NCBI GenBank assembly: GCA_900319595.1
Contig: ONOZ01000091.1
Location: forward strand, 1 to 6,675
DNA from: an uncultured Bacteroidales bacterium
GTDB lineage: Bacteria > Bacteroidota > Bacteroidia > Bacteroidales > P3
DNA length: 6,675 nt
Direction of reading: 5' to 3'
Shown here: piece by piece, positions 1-6,444 of the stretch
Layout of the letters: each line of letters begins with the position of its first letter
Position numbering within the stretch: position 1 is the stretch's first letter
Translations under genes and position numbers: made by a program
The notes under the pieces: model-generated
What the model was told of the DNA's origin: nothing
The model's input: only the letters and a program-made list of their open reading frames with translations
Databases searched by the model: none

Positions 1-337
1 AGAAAAGAATTTATTTATTTCAGAAAAGAGTTTTTTCTTTTCACGTAAAAATTTTTTGATTACTGTAATTAGTGAATTTTGTAGTGTAGATTTTGAATTG
101 ATTAATGTAATTAGTAAATTGATTAATGTAATTAGTGTAGTTTTTAGTGTAGAACATAAATTTTTTTTGTGTGGATTTTGAGTTTATTACAGTAAAAAAT
201 GTTGTTTTTGCAGTAAAAAAATTATGATATACAATAAAAAAATTAGTAATTACTTATTTTAAATTACTAATTTCTGATAAGAATGACTTTTTTACAGATA
301 AGATTGACTTATTTGCTGAAAAAAATTCTATTTTACG
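1..337. repeat. Degenerate tandem array of about 16 AT-rich units with a 21-nt period
   Basis: The stretch has no credible gene: stops occur in every frame. Cut into 21-nt rows from position 1, it shows a clear phased pattern. Unit starts are 1, 22, 43, 64, 85, 106, 127, 148 (this one is 22 nt), 170, 191, 212, 233, 254, 275, 296 and 317. Unit position 2 is G in 13 of 16 units. Position 19 is T in all 14 units that are full length and in register. The last base is C in 10 of the first 15 units. The interior is A-rich in the first half, T-rich in the second, and differs between units. The closest pairs are units 1/2 (17 of 21 identical), a perfect 20-bp repeat at 96-115 and 117-136, and 275-295 against 296-316. 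A-tracts at 194-199, 215-220 and 236-242 fall two helical turns apart, so the DNA is probably curved. The array is cut by the window edge and overlaps the end of the TPR gene. Function is unknown. Confidence 0.75.
236..273 (-). terminator. Possible intrinsic terminator of the TPR lipoprotein gene
   Basis: A perfect 12-bp inverted repeat (240-251 with 262-273) surrounds a 10-nt loop. Read on the minus strand, the stem runs into a U-tract (complement of the A-run 236-242). It lies about 55 nt past the TPR stop codon, a sensible place for termination. Only one base pair of the stem is G-C, so the hairpin is weak. It also spans two neighbouring units of the 21-nt array and could be a by-product of those AT-rich repeats. 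Confidence 0.4.
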
Positions 338-1953
338 TGTTTTAAAATCTCTAAATAGTGTTCTTCCATCGTTGTTCCCCAATTTTGGCGATTGGAGATG
401 TGTTTTTCCATAACTTTTTTTGCTTGTTGATACTCGCCTTTCTGATATAAAACCCATGCATGCGTATCTGCAAATGTCAAATTGTCTGGATATTGTGCCA
501 TTACCTTTTCTATGTATAGTAAAGCCTTATCCAAATCCTTTTTATCCAAAGATAAATAATATGCATAGTTGTTGAGAACTGGATAATTGTCAGGATTTAA
601 TTTTAGGACTTCTTCGTAATTTTTATAGCACTCATCTTTTTGTCCTAAGGCATGATAACAATCGCCCAAGTTCATATAAAAATCTTCTTTTATGTTTTTA
701 TCTCGTCCTGCTTTACTTAATCCAATAAGAAAAGTCTCAATTGCGTTTTTGTAATCATGCTTTAATTCCAAATTAACCCCTTTAAACAAATATGGTAGTG
801 GCTGTTCCGGGAAAGTTTCTATGGTTTTGTCTGCAATTTCTATCATTTTCTCAGGATTTTCAAACGTCGAAGAAGCGTAAAGCCAATTTGTATAAATTTC
901 GAATGTTTCGCAACCCAGCATAATGGACTTTTCGGCATGGTAAGCCCCTGAGTAAAAATCATTTTGTCGCATGTATCCTAAACTAAGCATACTTTGCAAT
1001 TGACAATTTGTTGAGTCTTTAGTAGTTTTCATTGTTTCTAACAAAGAGAAGAAGCGTTGAAATGCCACCGTATCACTATCTATTTTATTTTGATAGACAG
1101 AAAAAATTATATTATACTTAGTTTGAAAATCAATATCTTCTTGTAGTGCCGATTTTTTCAAATAATAATACAAAGAATCTTCGTTTTGTTTTACCAAATA
1201 GTAGTTTGCGTATGTTAAATTCAGGAAATCATTATCGGGGTCTATTTCTTCCACTTTCTTATAGTATTCAAAAGCCTTGTCATAGTCTTTGTCTTGCATT
1301 TTCATTTCTGCCAAAATGCTCCAATATTTGCTTTGAGTTGGGAAGGCTTTTGTTAGATTCTTTATTTCCAATTCCGCCTTGTTTTTATCGCCTTTTTCTC
1401 TATATATATTGTATTTTAACATTGATGTCATATCATTTACGCCAAAACGTTTTTCCATTCTATCAAGTGTAGCGATTTCTTTTTTTGTATCGTTCTGAAT
1501 ATGATAAATATTTACCAATCGTTGCCAATATTCTAACACATCTGGCTTTTGTTCTACTATCCTTTCAAGTATATTAGACACCTCTTTATAGTTTTGCGTT
1601 GATAAATATATGTCTATTAGTTGCAGTTTGTACCAAATATTTTGCTCGTCTGTTTTTATTGATTGTTTTATATAGTCAATACTTTGTTTAATATCTTGTT
1701 TTTCAAATGCAATGGAGGAAAGATAATACAGAGCGGTTGCGTTATTTTTATCTTTACTTAGGATTTGTTTATATATGCTTTCGGCTTTGTTGATATCACC
1801 GCTATTTAATGCAGTAATGGCGTCAATCATTAACGAATTAGTTTCAAGCGTTTGTGAGTCTAATTTATTTTCTGCCGTTTTCTTGTTTGTAGAACACGCA
1901 TTAACTATGATGATAACTAATATTGCGACAATAATTTTGACCAATAATTTCAT
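328..1953 (-). CDS. TPR-repeat lipoprotein
   Basis: The protein is 541 residues from the chosen ATG. Residues 1-20 form a lipoprotein signal peptide: Lys residues at 2 and 6, a long Ile/Val core, then lipobox V17-N18-A19-C20. The residues after the Cys (STNKK) lack the acidic run that marks surface-exported lipoproteins in this phylum, so it is probably anchored facing the periplasm (inference). From about residue 40 to 530 there are roughly 13 TPR-like helix pairs, with hallmarks such as NLGDCYHALGQ and NNYAYYLS; the second resembles a conserved block of a Bacteroidota TPR family. TPR solenoids bind proteins or peptides; no partner is evident here. An upstream ATG at 1980 would add nine residues, but it lies only about 15 nt from the -7 promoter element and would put charged residues before the signal peptide. 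ATG 1953 follows an A-rich AAAAGAA stretch and begins MKLLVK, so it is preferred. The stop (TAG) lies inside the last unit of the 21-nt array, and the final helix after EEHYLEIL looks short. Confidence 0.85.
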   Translation of the reverse strand: MKLLVKIIVAILVIIIVNACSTNKKTAENKLDSQTLETNSLMIDAITALNSGDINKAESIYKQILSKDKNNATALYYLSSIAFEKQDIKQSIDYIKQSIKTDEQNIWYKLQLIDIYLSTQNYKEVSNILERIVEQKPDVLEYWQRLVNIYHIQNDTKKEIATLDRMEKRFGVNDMTSMLKYNIYREKGDKNKAELEIKNLTKAFPTQSKYWSILAEMKMQDKDYDKAFEYYKKVEEIDPDNDFLNLTYANYYLVKQNEDSLYYYLKKSALQEDIDFQTKYNIIFSVYQNKIDSDTVAFQRFFSLLETMKTTKDSTNCQLQSMLSLGYMRQNDFYSGAYHAEKSIMLGCETFEIYTNWLYASSTFENPEKMIEIADKTIETFPEQPLPYLFKGVNLELKHDYKNAIETFLIGLSKAGRDKNIKEDFYMNLGDCYHALGQKDECYKNYEEVLKLNPDNYPVLNNYAYYLSLDKKDLDKALLYIEKVMAQYPDNLTFADTHAWVLYQKGEYQQAKKVMEKHISNRQNWGTTMEEHYLEILKHVK

Positions 1954-1994
1954 TTCTTTTGCTATTGATTTATATTTCATACTAATTTAGTCTG

Positions 1995-2002
1995 CAAATA
2001 TA
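1995..2002 (-). promoter_or_regulatory. Bacteroidota -7 promoter element for the TPR lipoprotein gene
   Basis: On the minus strand this reads TATATTTG, an exact match to TAnnTTTG. Transcription would begin near 1988-1990, giving a leader of about 35 nt to the ATG at 1953 but only about 10 nt to the ATG at 1980. This is one reason to prefer the shorter protein. No convincing -33 TTTG is seen at the usual distance. Confidence 0.6.
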
Positions 2003-2057
2003 CAGAAAAAATAGTAAATTGTGAGATATAAAAAATAAAAATGTTAAAATAGTTTCG

Positions 2058-2065
2058 TAACTTTG
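2058..2065 (+). promoter_or_regulatory. Bacteroidota -7 promoter element for the hydrolase-exporter-peptidase run
   Basis: TAACTTTG matches TAnnTTTG exactly and is followed by CAAAC. Transcription should start around 2071-2073. The element contains the TTG at 2063-2065, so that codon cannot be the start of the hydrolase; ATG 2105 leaves a leader of about 33 nt. A clear -33 TTTG is not visible 19-21 nt upstream, where the sequence is nearly all A. It diverges from the TPR promoter, with about 55 bp between the two -7 elements. Confidence 0.65.
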
Positions 2066-2104
2066 CAAACTATAATTGAAATATCACAAAACAAGTCAGT
2101 AAAT

Positions 2105-2908
2105 ATGCGATATAAGACTTTCAGATTCAAAGACAAAACTATAAATTATAGAGATGAAGGCAGGGGTTCAAAATGTCTTGTCCTATTGCACGGATATATG
2201 AACTCCATTGAGGTATGGAAGTTTTTCATTATGGAATATATGAACTCCCTGCGTATAATTGCGATAGATTTAATTGGACATGGCGATAGCGAAACTATAG
2301 AAGAAATCTCTACTATGGAATTGCAGGCAGATATGATTAAGAATTTGTTAGATGAATTGCAAATAGAGAGTTGTGTTATGTGTGGACATAGTATGGGCGG
2401 TATGGTTACTTTGGCTTTTAATGATAAATATCCGCAAATGTTAAAAGGCTATTGTCTTATGAATTCTCAAGCAATTGCTGATAGTGAAAAAGGAAAACAA
2501 AATAGACTACGTGCTTGCGAGATATTGAATAACGATAAACTTAAATTCATTGTAGATTTTATTCCTAACTTATTTGCTGACAGTAATAAGGAAAAATATA
2601 CGAATGAAATTGAAGAATTGAAACTTATTGCCTCAAATACTTCTAAAGAGGGCGTAATTGCAGCCCAAAAAGGTATGATTCTTCGCAAAGATATGTGTAG
2701 TGTGCTGACTAAGAGTACTTGTCCTGTTTTGTTTATTACAGGTAAATATGATATTCGCGTAGAATTGGAAACTCTTTTAGCACAATCCTGCCTTCCAATG
2801 CATAGTGAGGTGATGATTCTGCCTTGTGGTCATATGGCATTCATTGAAGAAGAATTGAAAGTCAAGTTGAGATTGAAGGACTTTGTAAATTATTGTTATA
2901 ATATATAG
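2105..2908 (+). CDS. Alpha/beta-fold hydrolase
   Basis: The protein is 267 residues, the usual size for a single-domain alpha/beta hydrolase, with no signal peptide, so it is probably cytoplasmic. Visible parts are the oxyanion-loop motif LLHGY with H29-G30; the AIDLIGHGDS strand-turn at 53-62; the nucleophile elbow GHSMGG at 94-99 with S96; a helical cap at roughly 125-200; the acid strand VLFITGKYD ending at D216; and the catalytic His in PCGHMAFIE at H243. The Ser-Asp-His triad is therefore complete. The fold covers esterases, lactonases and C-C bond hydrolases, and the substrate cannot be read from sequence. The frame is open upstream to a TTG at 2063, but that lies within the promoter element, so ATG 2105 (MRYKTF, at the start of the first strand) is used. 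The stop TAG lies six bases before the exporter's TTG and in the same frame, suggesting co-transcription and possibly coupled translation. Confidence 0.87.
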   Translation: MRYKTFRFKDKTINYRDEGRGSKCLVLLHGYMNSIEVWKFFIMEYMNSLRIIAIDLIGHGDSETIEEISTMELQADMIKNLLDELQIESCVMCGHSMGGMVTLAFNDKYPQMLKGYCLMNSQAIADSEKGKQNRLRACEILNNDKLKFIVDFIPNLFADSNKEKYTNEIEELKLIASNTSKEGVIAAQKGMILRKDMCSVLTKSTCPVLFITGKYDIRVELETLLAQSCLPMHSEVMILPCGHMAFIEEELKVKLRLKDFVNYCYNI

Positions 2909-2914
2909 AAAGAA

Positions 2915-5900
2915 TTGGATTTTACTACAGGACATATTGGCAAAAACATATTTTTGTTTTCTATTCCATTGATTTTGGGAAATATTTTTCAACAACTATA
3001 CACTCTTATCAATAGTGCGTTCGTTGGTATGTATCTTGGAGTGGAGCAATTGGCTGCAGTTGGTAGTTGTTACCCTGTCGTTTTTTTTATTACCTCAATG
3101 GTGTTAGGTATTGGCTCAGGTGGTAGTGTTGTTGTTTCTCATTATTATGGTGCCAAGCAATATGAGAAAATTCCTGTCATAATTAGTACATTTTATATCT
3201 TTTTTCTATTGCTGGGATTGGCGGTTGGTTTGCTTAGTATCTTGTTTGCAGATTGGATATTCGCTCTTTTTGGTATGGATTCTTCGGTTAGAGGCTTTGC
3301 TGTCAGTTATTTTAGAATTTATATGATTGGAATGTTTTTTTCTATCATATTTCATTCTGCAGTAAGCATACTTCGTGGTCTTGGAGATTCTAAAACACAA
3401 CTTTATTTCCTTATTCCTGCAAACATTCTCAATATAATATTGTCCTACTTATTCTTAGGAGTAATGCATTTTGGTGTTGTAGCATCGGCTTTAGCATCTT
3501 TAATTTCTCAATTTTTGGCATTTGCTTGTTTATTTGTATATTTGCATCGTACAAATCTTTACGTACGCTTACCTTTTCGGAATTTGAGATTTGAAAAATC
3601 ATATTTAAAACAGATAGTTAGTATTGGTTTGCCGACAGGTGTGCAACAGAGTGTAGTGTCTTTGACACAAATTTTGATACTTTGGTTAGTTGTTCGCTTT
3701 GGTACTAATGCCACAGCGGCTTATTCTGCTGCAATGCGAATAGAATCTATTGCCCTTTTGTTTGTATTGAATATTTCTCAATCATTAACTGCTTTTACGG
3801 GTACGAATTTAGGTGCAAATCTACCACAAAGAGCAAAAAAAGGATTTTATAGTTCATTGAAAATTATGATGTTAGTATCAGTTATAACCCTATTAGTATT
3901 CTGTCTGTTGAATACCCAATTACTTAGGTTATTTACAAATGATTTAGACGTCATAACTATTGGCTCACAATATTTACTTGTATCTGGTATGTTTTGGTTT
4001 GTTTTTTGTTGGCAGATGATGTACACGGCTTTTTTTAGAGGTGCGGGTAAGGCAAACATAACAATGGTTATAAGTATATTTTCACTTTTGATTGTACGTT
4101 GGCCTGTTTCTTATTTTCTAAGTATTAAGTATAGTACACTGGGAATATGGTTAGGAGCTCCAATTGCCTGGTTAGTTGGGGTTATGATATATATAATTTT
4201 CTTTAGAACAAATACGTGGCAAATGAAGTCTATAATCAAAACTGTTCCATTGTGGTTAGGTGTAATTTTTGTATTAATGTCCTATAATTCAAGGTCTCAA
4301 GGCAAAAATATTTTGATAAAAGATACTATGGAGATTGAGAATCTAAAAGCACAATACCCTCAAGATTACTTTATATCTCCATTGACGATCCCTTTAACTT
4401 TGGCTGGTACTTTTGCAGAATTACGGGGGTCGCATTTTCATTCTGGTTTGGATATAAGGACGAATGAACGTACGGGTTATGAAGTAATTGCTCCTGCCGA
4501 TGGTTATGTTTCACGAATTAAAGTGCAGGCATACGGAGGAGGTAAGAATCTTTACATTACGCACCCTAATGGCTATACAACAGTTTATATGCATTTGCAA
4601 GATTATGTAGGAAAAATAGACGAATGGGTAAAGAGTTATCAATATAACAATAAATGCTATACTTTTGATTACACTTTCAAAAAACCGCAAATCTATGTAA
4701 AGCAAGGACAAATAATAGCAAGAAGTGGAGAAACGGGAATGGTAGCAGGACCACATCTGCATTTTGAGATTAGAGATAGCAAAACAGAGCAACCAATCAA
4801 TCCATTACTATTTGGATTAGATGTAAGAGATACAATTAAACCTTACATAGTATCGTTAGCAATAACTCCGTTGGAAAACTCTTCAGTTGAAAATGAGCAA
4901 CAACCCAAGATATTTAAACCTATTGATACAACTCACCTGTCAAAGCAAAAAATAATCCATAAATCATTTGATACTATAGAATGTTTCGGAAAGGTATATT
5001 TTTCTTGTCTTGCATACGACCCATCAATAGGTTCTTCTATGGAAAATGGAGTATGGAAAACCGAGTTATATATTGACGATGATATGATTTTTTCACATTG
5101 TATTAACAGATTTTCGTTTATGGATTATGGTTTTGTAGATGCTACGATAAACTACCCGCTATACATTCAAACAGGTAAGCGTATGCTGTCGTCTTTGCAA
5201 CTTGATAATGGATTTTTACCATTCAATACATATAAAAATAAAGGTGTTTTGGCAGTTGAGACAGATAGTGTTTATAAGGTTACTTGGAAGATGATAGATT
5301 TATGTGCAAATGTTTTTTCGTATACATATTATGTAAAGGGAGTCTTTGATTCCGTTGCAAACAGTATGCAAAAGAAATTGACAGAAGGGCAGTATTTCTC
5401 TTTTAATCAAGACAATAGATTTACCACAAAAAATGGGAGTGCGTTTATATTTCCCAAGAATTCTTTGTATAGAGATATAGATTTTATGTATTCTTATGCA
5501 AGAGGGGAGTATTCTGATATTCATAAATTGCATACAATTTCAGAACCGATAAAAAAGAAATTTAATGTAAAAATCAAGCCATATAAGATAGATAATAGTT
5601 TGAAAAATAAGTATTTAATTGTAAGTATAAATTCCAAGGGAAGTAAAAAATCGGTAGGAGGAGGTTTGAAAGGAGAATTTGTAGAAACTGCTGTTGGAAA
5701 TTTTGGTAATTTTGCTGTATGGATAGATACAATTCCTCCGACAATTAAAGCCTTGAATTTCAGGTCAAACAAGCCACTGAGTAAAAGTCAAAAAACTTTA
5801 AAAGTATCTATATCAGATAATTTATCTGGAGTTAATACTTATAATGGCTACTTAAACGATGAGTGGGTGTTGATGGAATTTGACGGTAGGAGAGCAACAT

Positions 5901-6010
5901 TGACCTATAAAATTGATGAAAAATTAAAAAAGGGCAAAAATAATTTGAAAATCATAGTAACAGATATGAAAAATAATACTAAAACGGTCGATTTTACGAT
6001 CATCAGATAA
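2915..6010 (+). CDS. MATE-type multidrug exporter fused in frame to an M23 (LytM-type) peptidase
   Basis: The frame encodes 1031 residues. Residues 1-436 are a whole MATE antiporter: N-terminal TTG then PLILGNIFQQLY and FVGMYLG..LAAVG, the half-1 motif LRGLGDSKT, the half-2 start GLPTGVQQS, its counterpart FFRGAGKAN, and a normal tail (FFRTNTWQ) after TM12. MATE proteins expel cationic or aromatic compounds using Na+ or H+ gradients. Residues 437-461 look like a signal peptide: MKSIIK, a hydrophobic stretch at 443-457, then SRS/Q. Residues of about 485-640 form the M23 domain, with zinc ligands H509, D513 (HSGLD) and H616, and catalytic H560 and H614 (GPHLHFE), all intact. It should cut peptidoglycan cross-links in the periplasm. 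A beta-rich tail includes an Ig-like domain from about 935. The TTG start is unusual, but the next in-frame Met (39) would lose TM1. The peptidase may also be made separately from ATG 4223. The fusion could be real, or two genes joined by one extra base. Confidence 0.8.
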   Translation: MDFTTGHIGKNIFLFSIPLILGNIFQQLYTLINSAFVGMYLGVEQLAAVGSCYPVVFFITSMVLGIGSGGSVVVSHYYGAKQYEKIPVIISTFYIFFLLLGLAVGLLSILFADWIFALFGMDSSVRGFAVSYFRIYMIGMFFSIIFHSAVSILRGLGDSKTQLYFLIPANILNIILSYLFLGVMHFGVVASALASLISQFLAFACLFVYLHRTNLYVRLPFRNLRFEKSYLKQIVSIGLPTGVQQSVVSLTQILILWLVVRFGTNATAAYSAAMRIESIALLFVLNISQSLTAFTGTNLGANLPQRAKKGFYSSLKIMMLVSVITLLVFCLLNTQLLRLFTNDLDVITIGSQYLLVSGMFWFVFCWQMMYTAFFRGAGKANITMVISIFSLLIVRWPVSYFLSIKYSTLGIWLGAPIAWLVGVMIYIIFFRTNTWQMKSIIKTVPLWLGVIFVLMSYNSRSQGKNILIKDTMEIENLKAQYPQDYFISPLTIPLTLAGTFAELRGSHFHSGLDIRTNERTGYEVIAPADGYVSRIKVQAYGGGKNLYITHPNGYTTVYMHLQDYVGKIDEWVKSYQYNNKCYTFDYTFKKPQIYVKQGQIIARSGETGMVAGPHLHFEIRDSKTEQPINPLLFGLDVRDTIKPYIVSLAITPLENSSVENEQQPKIFKPIDTTHLSKQKIIHKSFDTIECFGKVYFSCLAYDPSIGSSMENGVWKTELYIDDDMIFSHCINRFSFMDYGFVDATINYPLYIQTGKRMLSSLQLDNGFLPFNTYKNKGVLAVETDSVYKVTWKMIDLCANVFSYTYYVKGVFDSVANSMQKKLTEGQYFSFNQDNRFTTKNGSAFIFPKNSLYRDIDFMYSYARGEYSDIHKLHTISEPIKKKFNVKIKPYKIDNSLKNKYLIVSINSKGSKKSVGGGLKGEFVETAVGNFGNFAVWIDTIPPTIKALNFRSNKPLSKSQKTLKVSISDNLSGVNTYNGYLNDEWVLMEFDGRRATLTYKIDEKLKKGKNNLKIIVTDMKNNTKTVDFTIIR
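4223..4297 (+). other. Signal-peptide-like junction and possible internal start of the M23 peptidase
   Basis: Codons 437-461 of the long frame have the three parts of a secretion signal: a basic start (MKSIIK), a hydrophobic core at about 443-457, and a polar end with small residues at -3 and -1 (S459, S461) before Q462. The M23 protein counted from this Met is 595 residues, near the length I recall for this Bacteroidota family. The ATG overlaps a TGA in the +1 frame (ATGA at 4223-4226), the usual form of a translationally coupled gene pair. In the fused protein the same stretch can serve as TM13, since MATE proteins have a cytoplasmic C-terminus after TM12. Confidence 0.55.
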
Positions 6011-6025
6011 ATTAAATAATACGAA

Positions 6026-6044
6026 AAGTAAATTTTATTTACTT
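6026..6044 (+). other. Short AT-rich stem-loop after the MATE-M23 gene
   Basis: An 8-bp perfect stem (6026-6033 with 6037-6044) closes a 3-nt loop, starting 16 nt past the TAA stop. It could slow polymerase or protect the 3' end, but no T-tract follows, so it is a poor intrinsic terminator. Nothing else resembling a terminator is seen before the tRNA promoter. Confidence 0.3.
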
Positions 6045-6092
6045 GATATATAGTTATATTGGATAAAAATAATAAAAAAAAACTTGGAAAAA

Positions 6093-6124
6093 TTTGGTAG
6101 TTATACGAAAAGATAGTACTTTTG
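6093..6124 (+). promoter_or_regulatory. Full Bacteroidota promoter for tRNA-Lys
   Basis: A -33 TTTG at 6093-6096 is separated by 20 nt from a -7 TACTTTTG at 6117-6124. Both elements and the spacing fit the phylum's housekeeping consensus. Transcription should begin near 6130, giving a 5' leader of under 10 nt before the mature tRNA. This is the best promoter in the window. Confidence 0.8.
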
Positions 6125-6137
6125 CACAGTCAAATGG

Positions 6138-6210
6138 GACTAATTAGCTCAGCAGGTAGAGCACATCCCTTTTAAGGATGGGGTCCTGGGTTCGAATCCC
6201 AGATTAGTCA
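6138..6210 (+). tRNA. tRNA-Lys (anticodon UUU)
   Basis: A full 73-nt cloverleaf is present. The acceptor stem pairs 6138-6144 with 6203-6209, and the discriminator is A6210. The D stem GCTC/GAGC is at 6147-6150 and 6159-6162. The anticodon stem CATCC/GGATG is at 6164-6168 and 6176-6180, around loop CTTTTAA with anticodon TTT at 6171-6173. The T stem CTGGG/CCCAG is at 6186-6190 and 6198-6202, with loop TTCGAAT. All stems pair perfectly. The 3' CCA is not encoded and must be added after processing. UUU reads both AAA and AAG, and AAA is abundant in the neighbouring genes. It is a single-gene unit with its own promoter and terminator. Confidence 0.97.
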
Positions 6211-6244
6211 CAGGGTTATAAAAGTTTCATAATAATTGGGTTTT

Positions 6245-6278
6245 AGATTTCTATTCTAATTGAGTAGGAATCTTTTTT
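6245..6278 (+). terminator. Rho-independent terminator of tRNA-Lys
   Basis: A 12-bp stem (6245-6256 with 6262-6273, including two G-U wobbles) closes a 5-nt loop and ends in a run of six T at 6273-6278. It begins about 35 nt after the tRNA. This is the most convincing terminator in the window and should insulate the following cupin gene from tRNA transcription. Confidence 0.85.
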
Positions 6279-6444
6279 GATAAAGGATTTATAACTTAGA
6301 TTTTTTGAAGATACAGCAATAAAGGTGAAAAGAATAGTATCTTGTTTTCTGATGATGGATAAACATCTGTCAAAAAGTGCTGTAAGATAAGAGTATTATG
6401 AAATATTGAGTTGTGAAATAAGCGAAATTAAAAATATAAGGATT

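Noticed and set aside
23..42. Hairpin (7-bp stem 23-29/36-42) as a terminator for a gene to the left
   Set aside because: It has no adjacent T-tract, and its arms are the A-rich and T-rich halves of one array unit, so the array explains it better.
1..337. CRISPR array
   Set aside because: The period is only 21 nt, and there is no long constant repeat alternating with unique spacers. Conservation is limited to a few positions around each joint.
1..337. A heptad-repeat coding region (21 nt equals seven codons)
   Set aside because: Stop codons recur in all frames on both strands, and no frame stays open through the array.
254..457. Minus-strand open frame of 67 codons at the end of the TPR gene
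   Set aside because: It is an out-of-frame shadow of the TPR coding sequence that runs into the AT-rich array, with no recognisable motif.
1146..1472. Plus-strand open frame of 108 codons inside the TPR gene
   Set aside because: It lies wholly antisense to a well-supported gene, has no recognisable domain, and shows no promoter or start signal.
2906..2908. Recoding of TAG as a sense codon across this genome
   Set aside because: The TPR gene also ends in TAG at a natural protein end, and reading on would add only a short low-complexity tail before a TAA. Two stops are not evidence for recoding.
6020..6112. A second 21-nt array before the tRNA, because a 9-base match (6020-6028 and 6104-6112) is 84 nt apart, four times 21
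   Set aside because: The intermediate 21-nt rows do not share the joint pattern seen at 1-337. A single short AT-rich match is likely chance.
6338..6344. TATCTTG as a -7 element for the cupin gene
   Set aside because: It lacks one T of the TAnnTTTG consensus and has no -33 element at the right distance.
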